Assembly: GCA_020720945.1 (NCBI GenBank)
Contig: DYNR01000018.1
Location: forward strand, 1 to 15,265
Origin: Chthoniobacter flavus
GTDB lineage: Bacteria; Verrucomicrobiota; Verrucomicrobiia; Chthoniobacterales; DYNR01
Direction: 5' to 3'
Length of the DNA: 15,265 nucleotides
Shown: in pieces, positions 1 to 5,960 of the stretch
How positions within the stretch are numbered: position 1 is the first letter of the stretch
Layout: each line of letters begins with the position of its first letter
Program-made: the position numbers and the translations under genes
Notes under the pieces: generated by a model
What the model saw: only the letters and a program-made list of their open reading frames with translations
Databases searched by the model: none
What the model was told of the DNA's origin: nothing

Positions 1-1791
1 AACTTTTGTTGTCGTTTCGATTTCTGCCATCCGTTTTTGGATCACCAAGAGTTCATCCCCCGCATTTTTGTATAAATCTGGGTCTTGCAATTTCAGGGCA
101 ATTTCGGAATGTTCGGATTCTAAAAGTTCGATTTTTTTTGGGAGAGCGTCGAGTTCCGCCTGTTCCCGGTTCAAAAATTTTCTCGGTTTTCCTTTGGTTT
201 CTGCGATGGGCGGTAAGGCCTGGTTCGTTGCCGGCGCGGCAGGTTTTTCTTTTTCGCGCCCGTTGGAAGATTGTTTGGTGTTCGCTTTGCGGCTTTCCCA
301 AAGCACCCAATCGCTGTAACCGCCGTTGACTTCTTGGATGTTTCCGTCGCCGGTAAAAACCAGCAGGCTCGTCACGACATTGTCCAAAAAAGTGCGGTCG
401 TGGGAAACGAGCAGGAGGGTGCCCTCGTAGGAAATGAGAATTTCTTCGAGCAGTTCTAGGGTTTCCGTATCGAGGTCGTTTGTCGGTTCATCCAAGACGA
501 GGACATTTGCCGGTTGCAAGAAGAGTTTGGCGAGGAGAAGACGGTTCCGTTCTCCGCCCGAAAGCATTTTTGCTGGCATCCGCGCCCTGTCCGAGCGGAA
601 CAAAAAATCCTGCAAGTAGCTGTAGATGTGGCGGTCACGGCCTTGGAAACGGACGGTTTGGGAAACGCCTGCGACATTTTCCGAAACGGATTTTTCGCCG
701 TCGATCTGGTCGCGCAACTGGTCTAGATAAACGACTTGCAAATTCGTTCCCTCGCGGACTTCGCCTGCGGTCGGAAGGAGTTTGCCGAGGAGGAGATGGA
801 GCAAAGTCGTTTTGCCGCAACCGTTTGGACCGAGGATTCCGATTTTGTCGCCCCGCCAGATTTGAAGGGAAAAATCACGAACGACGGGTTTGGGCGAATC
901 CGGGTAAGCGAAAGAGATGGCGTTTGCCGCCAGCACTTTTTGTCCGGAGACTTCGCCCTCTTGGATTCCGATGCTCGCTTTTCCGATTTTTTCGCGGCGG
1001 CGCGCCCGTTCCGCCCGCAACGCCATCAGCGCGCGCACCCTGCCTTCGTTGCGCGTGCGGCGGGCTTTGACCCCTTGCCGGAGCCAAACTTCTTCTTGGG
1101 CGAGTTTTTTGTCGAAGGTTGCCCACTGTTTTTCCTCGGCTTCTAGGGCGGTTGCCCTGCGTTCCAAAAAGGCATCATACCCGCAAGCCCAGCCCTGCAA
1201 AGAGCCGCGGTCTAGCTCCAGGATGCGGGTTGCCATTTTGCGGAGAAACGCGCGGTCGTGGGTGACGAAAAGTAGGGCGATATCCCGTTGTAGCAGAAAG
1301 TCTTCCAGCCACAGAATCGAAGGGACATCGAGGTGGTTGGTCGGTTCATCCAGCAAAAGCAAATCGGGTTGGCCCGCGAGGGCTTTTGCCAGGAGCACCC
1401 GGCGTTTCATCCCGCCCGAGAGAGTCCGAAAACCCGCAGAAGAGGGGAGTTCCATGGATTCGGCGAGGGCTTCGACGCGCGAATCGATTTCCCAGTCTTC
1501 CTCGTGACGCAACGGAGACACGCCGCTACGGATTACAGAAAAAACATCGCCGCAAACTCCTTCTGGCACTTCTTGGTCCAGGCGGGTCATGAGCGCGCCC
1601 GGTTGCCGGAGCACTTCTCCGGAATCTGGGCGTTCTTCCCCCGAAATGAGGCGGAGCAAACTTGTTTTTCCCGTCCCGTTTCTGCCTAGCAGACACACCC
1701 TTTCGCCCGCATCCACGGCGAGATCCACCCCGTCAAGCAGGTGGTCGGAACCGTAGTGCAAGCGGACATTTTTGAGTTGTAAGAGAGCCAT
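1..1791 (-). CDS. uup: ABC-F ATPase, Uup type (3' end cut by window edge)
   Basis: This is a soluble ABC-F protein with two ATPase domains in one chain and no membrane segments; such proteins act on ribosomes, and Uup is also linked to DNA-junction processing. It is open from ATG at 1791 to base 1, giving 597 codons with no stop. Domain 1 has Walker A GRNGTGKT (residues 36-43), signature LSGGMKRR (124-131) and Walker B ending DEPTNHLD (148-155). Domain 2 has GPNGCGKT (321-328), LSGGERNR (410-417) and DEPTNDLD (434-441). The linker WLRQGVKARRTRNEGRV (236-252) is a Uup hallmark. A charged, likely coiled-coil C-terminal region begins near 540. Uup proteins are about 600-640 residues, so only a short tail should be missing. 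It starts 16 bases after the PilZ gene stop, probably in one operon, with no clear Shine-Dalgarno. Family assignment is secure; Uup rather than another ABC-F subclass is likely. Confidence 0.93.
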   Translation of the reverse strand, partial: MALLQLKNVRLHYGSDHLLDGVDLAVDAGERVCLLGRNGTGKTSLLRLISGEERPDSGEVLRQPGALMTRLDQEVPEGVCGDVFSVIRSGVSPLRHEEDWEIDSRVEALAESMELPSSAGFRTLSGGMKRRVLLAKALAGQPDLLLLDEPTNHLDVPSILWLEDFLLQRDIALLFVTHDRAFLRKMATRILELDRGSLQGWACGYDAFLERRATALEAEEKQWATFDKKLAQEEVWLRQGVKARRTRNEGRVRALMALRAERARRREKIGKASIGIQEGEVSGQKVLAANAISFAYPDSPKPVVRDFSLQIWRGDKIGILGPNGCGKTTLLHLLLGKLLPTAGEVREGTNLQVVYLDQLRDQIDGEKSVSENVAGVSQTVRFQGRDRHIYSYLQDFLFRSDRARMPAKMLSGGERNRLLLAKLFLQPANVLVLDEPTNDLDTETLELLEEILISYEGTLLLVSHDRTFLDNVVTSLLVFTGDGNIQEVNGGYSDWVLWESRKANTKQSSNGREKEKPAAPATNQALPPIAETKGKPRKFLNREQAELDALPKKIELLESEHSEIALKLQDPDLYKNAGDELLVIQKRMAEIETTTKV

Positions 1792-1807
1792 GAAAGCAAA
1801 AAGAAGA

Positions 1808-2254
1808 TCAACCGTTTTTCAGCGATTGGTAAAAATACGGGAAGTTCTTCGCGTTCTGTTGAATCCATTCCAGTGCGGCCTCCTCGTTCGTGAGTTTCAG
1901 TCCCTCTTCCTCCATTTTTCTACGCTTGTAGTCCTCGATGTGGCAAACCTGCTCGACCATCCTGGCGCGGAAAGCGGTGTCTGAAGTCAAAAATTCCACG
2001 CCCGTTTCAAAGCCGCCAGAGTCCGCTTCCGCGTTGGGTCGGCACCATGCGACGCGTGCTTCGGCGACAAAGCGGGGGTGAACGATCGGGATTTGGATTT
2101 GGACGATGGCACCAGGGTTGAGCTGTTGTTGGGCGATAAAGCAAACGCCGCCCACGCTGATGTCCTTCAAAAAATCGCATTCGCGATCCACCACTTCTTC
2201 CAGCATAACATGGATGGGGATCGTCACTGGATGGCGCACAAAGTTCCGAGACAT
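1808..2254 (-). CDS. PilZ-domain protein, putative c-di-GMP receptor
   Basis: This is a 148-residue cytoplasmic protein with a single PilZ domain. The two cyclic-di-GMP-binding signatures of the family are visible: RNFVR (R3-x3-R7) and DISVGG (D31-x-S33-x2-G36). Both sit in an N-terminal beta-barrel that runs to about residue 95 (pattern VRHPVTIPI, then FETGVEFL). The last ~50 residues are charged and probably helical and are not part of the core fold. There is no output domain, so it most likely acts by binding a partner. It lies between a secreted caspase-like protein and uup, 16 bases upstream of uup. A promoter-like element sits nine bases before the ATG. c-di-GMP binding is inferred from the intact motifs; the regulated process is unknown and nothing nearby encodes flagella, pili or diguanylate cyclases. 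Confidence 0.85.
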   Translation of the reverse strand: MSRNFVRHPVTIPIHVMLEEVVDRECDFLKDISVGGVCFIAQQQLNPGAIVQIQIPIVHPRFVAEARVAWCRPNAEADSGGFETGVEFLTSDTAFRARMVEQVCHIEDYKRRKMEEEGLKLTNEEAALEWIQQNAKNFPYFYQSLKNG

Positions 2255-2263
2255 AATCGGGGG

Positions 2264-2292
2264 AAGATAAAAAATAACGGCGTAGGTGACAA
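2264..2292 (-). promoter_or_regulatory. Candidate sigma70-type promoter of the PilZ gene
   Basis: On the minus strand TTGTCA (2292-2287) is followed after exactly 17 bases by TATCTT (2269-2264), five and four matches to the -35 and -10 consensus. The -10 ends nine bases before the ATG at 2254, so transcription would start only about two bases upstream of the start codon. There is no Shine-Dalgarno sequence. It lies in the 52-base gap after the secreted-protein gene and would allow pilZ-uup transcription independent of that gene. Confidence 0.45.
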
Positions 2293-2306
2293 GCAGGATT
2301 TTGGCA

Positions 2307-3020
2307 TTATCCGCCCCATTTGGAGCCTTCCGCCAGCATGGGCACCCAGTTGTTCCGATACATCGGGGCGTAATCGGTTTTGCCGATGGCGCCGATCATT
2401 TTTTTACCCGTCGCTTGCCGCCATTTTGCGCTCATGCTTTCGCCCGTGTAACAGCCCCAGCTTTTGACAAAAGCGTCTCGGGAGAAAATGCCCCTGCGGA
2501 TTTTTTTCAGGTCGTTTTCGTGCAAGAAAGATTTTGAAGAGCTGTCGATTTCGTTGCTGTAATCAAACATGAAGCAAGCGCGGTTCGAGTGGCCGTAATA
2601 CTCGAAGTTGGCGATTTTTACGGAATCCCTCGGGAGGCCTTGGTTCAGGTAGTTGACCAGCTCGTCGCCGGAAGAAAACCAGACGAGGTTGAGCCCGAAT
2701 TTCTCTTTGACCGACAAGATGTTAGAAAGGACATCGGGTTCGTTCATCCGCTTGCTCCGCCGCTCGTATCCCGCGCGGTAAACCAGCCAGGTGATCTTGG
2801 CATCGGGCCCCAGTTTTTCCCGCAGCACCTGCATCCGGACACGGGCGGGGCGGACGAAGTTGCCCCACCAAGCATCGTGGGGTTCTTCCTTAAATTTTTC
2901 CCATTCCTTGAGGGCGGGGGCACCGCTGACAACGATGTATTCCTTGTCGGTGGCGGAAGCGGCAAACCCCGCAGAGGCGACCAAGCAAAAAACGATAACG
3001 GAAAGTAAAAACGGGCGCAT
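2307..3020 (-). CDS. Secreted protein with caspase-like (clan CD-type) His/Cys pattern
   Basis: This is a 237-residue protein with a clear signal peptide: MRPF, a hydrophobic stretch to about residue 20, and an AxA-type cleavage region (ASAGFAASA) near 16-23. The mature protein alternates predicted strands and helices (YIVVSG at 28-33, ITWLVYRAG at 76-84, LNLVWFSS at 110-117). Two segments resemble the catalytic dyad of clan CD peptidases such as caspases, CHAT and gingipain-like enzymes. They are a strand ending in Gly-His (YYGHSN, H144) and, about 45 residues later, a strand ending in Cys (VKSWGCYTGES, C190). The latter is followed by a helix and MIGAIGKT (208-215), matching the usual layout after the catalytic Cys. 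This is inference from pattern; I cannot name a family and peptidase activity is unproven. It follows DUF2017 after 85 bases and precedes the PilZ gene by 52. Confidence 0.7.
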   Translation of the reverse strand: MRPFLLSVIVFCLVASAGFAASATDKEYIVVSGAPALKEWEKFKEEPHDAWWGNFVRPARVRMQVLREKLGPDAKITWLVYRAGYERRSKRMNEPDVLSNILSVKEKFGLNLVWFSSGDELVNYLNQGLPRDSVKIANFEYYGHSNRACFMFDYSNEIDSSSKSFLHENDLKKIRRGIFSRDAFVKSWGCYTGESMSAKWRQATGKKMIGAIGKTDYAPMYRNNWVPMLAEGSKWGG

Positions 3021-3030
3021 AGAGAAGACA

Positions 3031-3059
3031 AAAATCTGTTTGGCAGTGGATTAAGGCAA
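3031..3059 (-). promoter_or_regulatory. Weak candidate promoter of the secreted caspase-like gene
   Basis: TTGCCT (3059-3054) and GATTTT (3036-3031) are separated by 17 bases on the minus strand, ending ten bases before the ATG at 3020. Each hexamer matches consensus poorly (4/6 and 3/6). It is listed because its spacing copies the two better promoters in this window. The 85-base gap also holds two minus-strand T7 runs (3071-3077 and 3097-3103) without a convincing hairpin. Confidence 0.25.
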
Positions 3060-3105
3060 GCGGATAATTCAAAAAAAGAGCGGGTGGGGGCGAGGGAAAA
3101 AAAGC

Positions 3106-3627
3106 TTAAAAAGGAGGGGTTTCGTCGTCCGGGTCGGAAGGGGGGAGAGTTTCCATTTGTTCGATTAGAATCTGTTGGAGTTGGCCGTAAAAATGGATGC
3201 GGTTGACGGCGGAAGAAACGGGGTCTTGGGAGTCCGGAGGAGAGGGGAGGGCGTCCAGTTCTTCCTCGGTCAACCCGTGGGCGCAAGCGATTGCCAGGCG
3301 GGCTTGGTTCAATGCGTTAACCCATGCGTCCATGTGCGCGTAGGGGACGGAGAAGGAGCTACCTGTTTGGTCGGAGCGAATCCTTTCTAGGTCGTTTTGC
3401 ACGATTTGGCGGACGGTCATGAAGTGGGATTGCAAGTCGGGGTGGACATAGAGATTCCAGTCCTCGAGGAGTTTGGAGCCGCCTTTTTCGGAAGGGGAAG
3501 GGAAGAGGCGTGCAGAAGCGTTTTCGATTTCCGGACAGATGGGGAGTTCGCGGATGAGGCGGAGGAAATGGGGGGGGAGTTCGGAAAAGACCAAGGCGGG
3601 TTCTTGGTTATCGGAAGAGGAAGGCAT
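3106..3627 (-). CDS. DUF2017-family protein, clpS-linked
   Basis: This is a 173-residue, mostly helical, soluble protein of unknown function. The segment WVNALNQARLAIACAHGLTE (W105 onward) followed by a helix ending in IHFYGQLQQILIEQM matches my memory of the DUF2017 pattern: W..LN..RL.L...L.. plus a C-terminal Q..L helix. DUF2017 is encoded next to clpS in Actinobacteria (for example the genes after clpS in Mycobacterium), and here it starts 11 bases after the clpS stop. Context therefore supports the assignment and suggests a role near ClpS/ClpCP proteolysis, but no activity is known to me. I chose the ATG at 3627 (MPSSSDN) over an upstream in-frame ATG at 3747, which would overlap clpS by about 110 bases with a low-complexity Arg/Pro leader. 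The C-terminus is acidic and proline-rich (PPSDPDDETPPF). Confidence 0.75.
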   Translation of the reverse strand: MPSSSDNQEPALVFSELPPHFLRLIRELPICPEIENASARLFPSPSEKGGSKLLEDWNLYVHPDLQSHFMTVRQIVQNDLERIRSDQTGSSFSVPYAHMDAWVNALNQARLAIACAHGLTEEELDALPSPPDSQDPVSSAVNRIHFYGQLQQILIEQMETLPPSDPDDETPPF

Positions 3628-3638
3628 GGTGGGTGATG

Positions 3639-3926
3639 CTAGCGGTTTGCGGGTTCGAGGGTTGCCAGCAAGAGGTTGTTGTGGAGCAGGTGGACGAAGT
3701 GTTCGGCTTTTTCGCGGTTGCCAGTCCAGAGGATGGAACGCCCGCAAGTGTGGACTTCCATCATGTGTTTTTTTGCCTTTTCTTCGGGGTATCCGAACAC
3801 GCGGCGGAAGGTCATGGTGACATAGCTCATCAGGTTGACGGGGTCGTTGTGGACGATGACATTCCAGACGCCATCGAGGAAAGCAAAGTCTTTTTCGGAG
3901 GGGTCTTTTTCGATCAGAGTGCTCAT
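3639..3926 (-). CDS. clpS: ClpS, N-degron adaptor for Clp protease
   Basis: This 95-residue adaptor binds proteins with destabilising N-terminal residues and delivers them to a ClpA or ClpC unfoldase for degradation by ClpP. The core runs from WNVIVHNDPVNLMSYV to the C-terminus. N27-D28 and H59 (in MEVHTCG) correspond to the residues that hold the substrate alpha-amino group in ClpS, and M33 to the hydrophobic-pocket gatekeeper. The DPVNLMSYV wording is the actinobacterial/cyanobacterial-like variant rather than the enterobacterial DxxTPMEFV. Its ATG lies two bases after the ybeY stop (TAGAAATG), so translation is probably coupled. The in-frame open reading extends to 4313 but that part is ybeY antisense-frame noise. 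DUF2017 follows 11 bases downstream. The call is secure. Confidence 0.93.
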   Translation of the reverse strand: MSTLIEKDPSEKDFAFLDGVWNVIVHNDPVNLMSYVTMTFRRVFGYPEEKAKKHMMEVHTCGRSILWTGNREKAEHFVHLLHNNLLLATLEPANR

Positions 3927-3928
3927 TT

Positions 3929-4378
3929 CTAGCTCGTTTTTTCTGGTGCTGGAAGCGGGTAAATTTCCTGCAAAATCTCGTCTTGCCTGCGGTGCATGAC
4001 CGAGCGTTCCGGGTCTTGCAAATCGTTGAAACCGTTCAAGTGCAGCATGGCGTGGATGATGCAAAGGGTGGCTTCGCGGTCTGGGGGGTGATTGTGGGCG
4101 AGGGCATTGGCGGAGATGGTTGCCGCGCCGAGGAGGACTTCGCCGTAAGGGAAAGTGATGACATCGGTGGGGGAGGGGTCGAGAAAAAATTCGTCGTGGA
4201 CCCTGGCGATCACGGCATCCGAGATGATCGAAAACTGGATGCCTTTGAGGGTGGGCAGGAGGGCGGGTTCTTCGCCGGGAATTTCTAGGCAACGCGGGAA
4301 AGCCTTCGCGCACAACGAGCGGAGGAGAGGCAGGGAAAAGCGGAATTTGCGTTGGCGGTTGGCGAGAGAAAACTGCAT
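3929..4378 (-). CDS. ybeY: YbeY, endoribonuclease for rRNA maturation
   Basis: This 149-residue UPF0054 protein is a metal-dependent endoribonuclease needed for 16S rRNA 3'-end maturation and ribosome quality control. The family landmarks are TDVITFPYGE (71-80), followed by strand ATISANAL, then the metal site HAMLHLNGFND (109-119). Two ligand histidines (H109, H113) are present, but the third canonical histidine is an aspartate, D119, as I recall for Bacteroidetes homologues (GYKD-type). The usual LGDI before the second strand reads LGAAT, so that acidic residue is also missing. The N-terminus MQFSLANRQRKF at 4378 fits the family; the in-frame ATG at 4441 would overlap pyrF by 50 bases and is rejected. 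It lies 13 bases after pyrF and 2 before clpS, presumably one operon. Confidence 0.88.
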   Translation of the reverse strand: MQFSLANRQRKFRFSLPLLRSLCAKAFPRCLEIPGEEPALLPTLKGIQFSIISDAVIARVHDEFFLDPSPTDVITFPYGEVLLGAATISANALAHNHPPDREATLCIIHAMLHLNGFNDLQDPERSVMHRRQDEILQEIYPLPAPEKTS

Positions 4379-4391
4379 GGTCGGGGCGTGG

Positions 4392-5099
4392 TTATTCTTC
4401 GGGGGAAGAAAGTTCTTCGTTGATGGCGGCGATGGCGGCAAGGGGGTCGTGTGCCGCCGTGATCGGGCGTCCGACGACGAGGAAGTCCGCGCCGGCGCGG
4501 ATGGCTTGGGCGGGGGTGAGGAAGCGTTTTTGGTCGTCTGCGGGAGAGCCGGGAGGGCGGATTCCGGGAGTCACGATTCGCAAGGAACTTCCGAGAGCGG
4601 CGCGGATCGAGGCGGTTTCCAGCGGGCTGGCAACCACGCCGGGAACCCCGCATTCCGCTGCCAGAGAAGCCAGGCGCAAGACTTGGGATTCGATGGGGAG
4701 AGGAATCGCAACTGCCTCGCATTGAGGCGGATCCATGCTTGTCAGCAAGGTCACTGCCAGAAGAGAAACCCCGTGGGAAGCGGCTTCCTCCGCGGCTGCC
4801 AGCAACATTTCTTTGCTTCCGAGAGCGTGGACAGTCGCCATTTCCACCCCGAGTTTCCCTGCCGAAGCCACGGCGTGGCGGACGGTATTCGGGATGTCGT
4901 GGAATTTCAAATCGAGAAAAACGCGGAAGCCAAGATCGTGTGCGATGCGGACAATGTCGGGGCCTTCTGCCGTGAAAAGCTGGAGACCGATTTTGACCCG
5001 GTCCAAAAGACCGGCAAAGCGTTTCATGGAAGCCACCGCGGTGGCGCGATCCGGGAAGTCCAAGGCGACGATGATTTTTTCTTTGGCAGAGACGGGCAT
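4392..5099 (-). CDS. pyrF: Orotidine 5'-phosphate decarboxylase
   Basis: This enzyme converts OMP to UMP, the last step of de novo pyrimidine synthesis. The 235-residue length matches the short bacterial (type 1) class. VALDF (11-15) opens the TIM barrel, VKIGLQLF (35-42) supplies the first active-site Lys (K36), and DLKFHDIPNTV (63-73) carries the catalytic D63-K65-D68 set. RIVTPGIRP (174-182) and GADFLVVGRPIT (203-214) form the phosphate-binding end. All key residues are intact. It is divergent from ispE with nine bases between start codons and is the likely first gene of pyrF-ybeY-clpS-DUF2017. There is no Shine-Dalgarno; TATCAT nine bases upstream may be its -10. Confidence 0.95.
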   Translation of the reverse strand: MPVSAKEKIIVALDFPDRATAVASMKRFAGLLDRVKIGLQLFTAEGPDIVRIAHDLGFRVFLDLKFHDIPNTVRHAVASAGKLGVEMATVHALGSKEMLLAAAEEAASHGVSLLAVTLLTSMDPPQCEAVAIPLPIESQVLRLASLAAECGVPGVVASPLETASIRAALGSSLRIVTPGIRPPGSPADDQKRFLTPAQAIRAGADFLVVGRPITAAHDPLAAIAAINEELSSPEE

Positions 5100-5114
5100 A
5101 ATCAGGCAATGATA
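5097..5114. promoter_or_regulatory. Overlapping divergent -10-like elements between pyrF and ispE
   Basis: The 18 bases from one start codon into the other read cataatcaggcaatgata on the plus strand. The plus-strand CATAAT (5097-5102) could be the ispE -10; its CAT is the complement of the pyrF ATG. The minus-strand TATCAT (5114-5109) could be the pyrF -10; its CAT is the complement of the ispE ATG. Both match TATAAT at five of six positions and would place transcription starts at or within a few bases of the start codons. No good -35 hexamer is seen 17 bases upstream in either direction, so confidence is limited. Confidence 0.4.
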
Positions 5115-5960
5115 GAAAGCATGATCTTGCTAGAAGCGCCAGCAAAAGTAAACCTGTGGTTGAAAATAATCGGGAAAAGGAGCGACGGTTTTCACGAGTT
5201 GGAAACCTTGATGGCACCGTTGCGGTTGAGCGATGAGATTTCGGTTGGAAGAGAGGAGAGCGGGATTTTTTTTGAATGCAGCGGCGGGGGGAGCGATGTG
5301 ACGGGAGGACCCGACAATTTGGCGTGGAGGGCGGCGGCGGCGTATTTTGAAAAAATTCCAGGCGGGGCGCGGATTGCCCTGAAAAAAAACATTCCTTCTG
5401 GAGCGGGGCTTGGTGGCGGGAGCAGCGATGCCGCCAGCGTGTTGCTCGGCTTGCAGGAACTTTACGGAAATGCGCTTCCGGGAAACGAGCTTTTGGGCAT
5501 CGCCGCAAAACTCGGTTCCGATGTTCCATTTTTTTTGTTACGCGGGGCGGGGTTGTGTCGAGGGAGAGGGGAAATTTTAGAGCCGCGCAGTTTTTCGTGG
5601 GGGGGGAGTTTGCTTTTGGTCAAACCCCCGTTTCCCGTTCCGACACCGTGGGCTTACGCGAAATACGCGGAGTTGGCGGCGAGAAAACCGCGTGGGGGAA
5701 AATGTTCGGACGAAGAGGTGGAACCCGTTTTTACCCGCAACGATTTAGAGGAAGCGGTTTTCAGTAAATACTTGGTTTTGAAAGAATTGAAGCAGTGGCT
5801 AATGACGCAACCGGGGGCGGGTGGCGCAATGTTGTGCGGGTCGGGGGCGACGGTTTTTGGGGCGTTTCAAGAGCGGGGTGACGCGGAAAATGCGGCGAGG
5901 GAAGTCCGGGAAGTTTTCGGCGAAAGCTTTTGGGTTTGCCTTACTGGGATTTCTTCTTGA
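5109..5960 (+). CDS. ispE: 4-diphosphocytidyl-2-C-methyl-D-erythritol kinase
   Basis: This GHMP kinase phosphorylates CDP-ME in the non-mevalonate (MEP) isoprenoid pathway. From ATG 5109 it is 283 residues, normal for the family. APAKVNLWLKI (10-20, catalytic K13), the glycine-rich ATP loop PSGAGLGGGSSDAAS (96-110), LGSDVPFFL (135-143, D138) and the third GHMP motif CGSGATVF (243-250) are all present. A second in-frame ATG at 5121 gives MILLEAPAKV, also typical of IspE; I list 5109 because the CATAAT element would start transcription there, but the choice is uncertain. The frame stays open much further upstream, antisense to pyrF and ybeY, which is coincidental. It is the only plus-strand gene, and its end overlaps the opposing gene by 20 bases. 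Confidence 0.93.
   Translation: MIESMILLEAPAKVNLWLKIIGKRSDGFHELETLMAPLRLSDEISVGREESGIFFECSGGGSDVTGGPDNLAWRAAAAYFEKIPGGARIALKKNIPSGAGLGGGSSDAASVLLGLQELYGNALPGNELLGIAAKLGSDVPFFLLRGAGLCRGRGEILEPRSFSWGGSLLLVKPPFPVPTPWAYAKYAELAARKPRGGKCSDEEVEPVFTRNDLEEAVFSKYLVLKELKQWLMTQPGAGGAMLCGSGATVFGAFQERGDAENAAREVREVFGESFWVCLTGISS

Noticed and set aside
3071..3103. Two T7 runs on the minus strand after DUF2017, considered as terminator tails.
   Set aside because: No stable GC-containing stem precedes either run; only a short AAGCTT palindrome is nearby.
4155..5108. A long plus-strand open frame continuous with ispE, antisense to ybeY and pyrF, which would make a ~600-residue fusion.
   Set aside because: The upstream part lies opposite two well-supported genes, has low-complexity Gly/Arg/Ser-rich sequence and no domain; IspE begins normally at 5109 or 5121.
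4285..5529. A 414-codon minus-strand frame spanning pyrF and part of ispE.
   Set aside because: It is an Arg/Pro/Ser-rich out-of-frame shadow of pyrF and antisense of ispE; both real genes have intact catalytic motifs.
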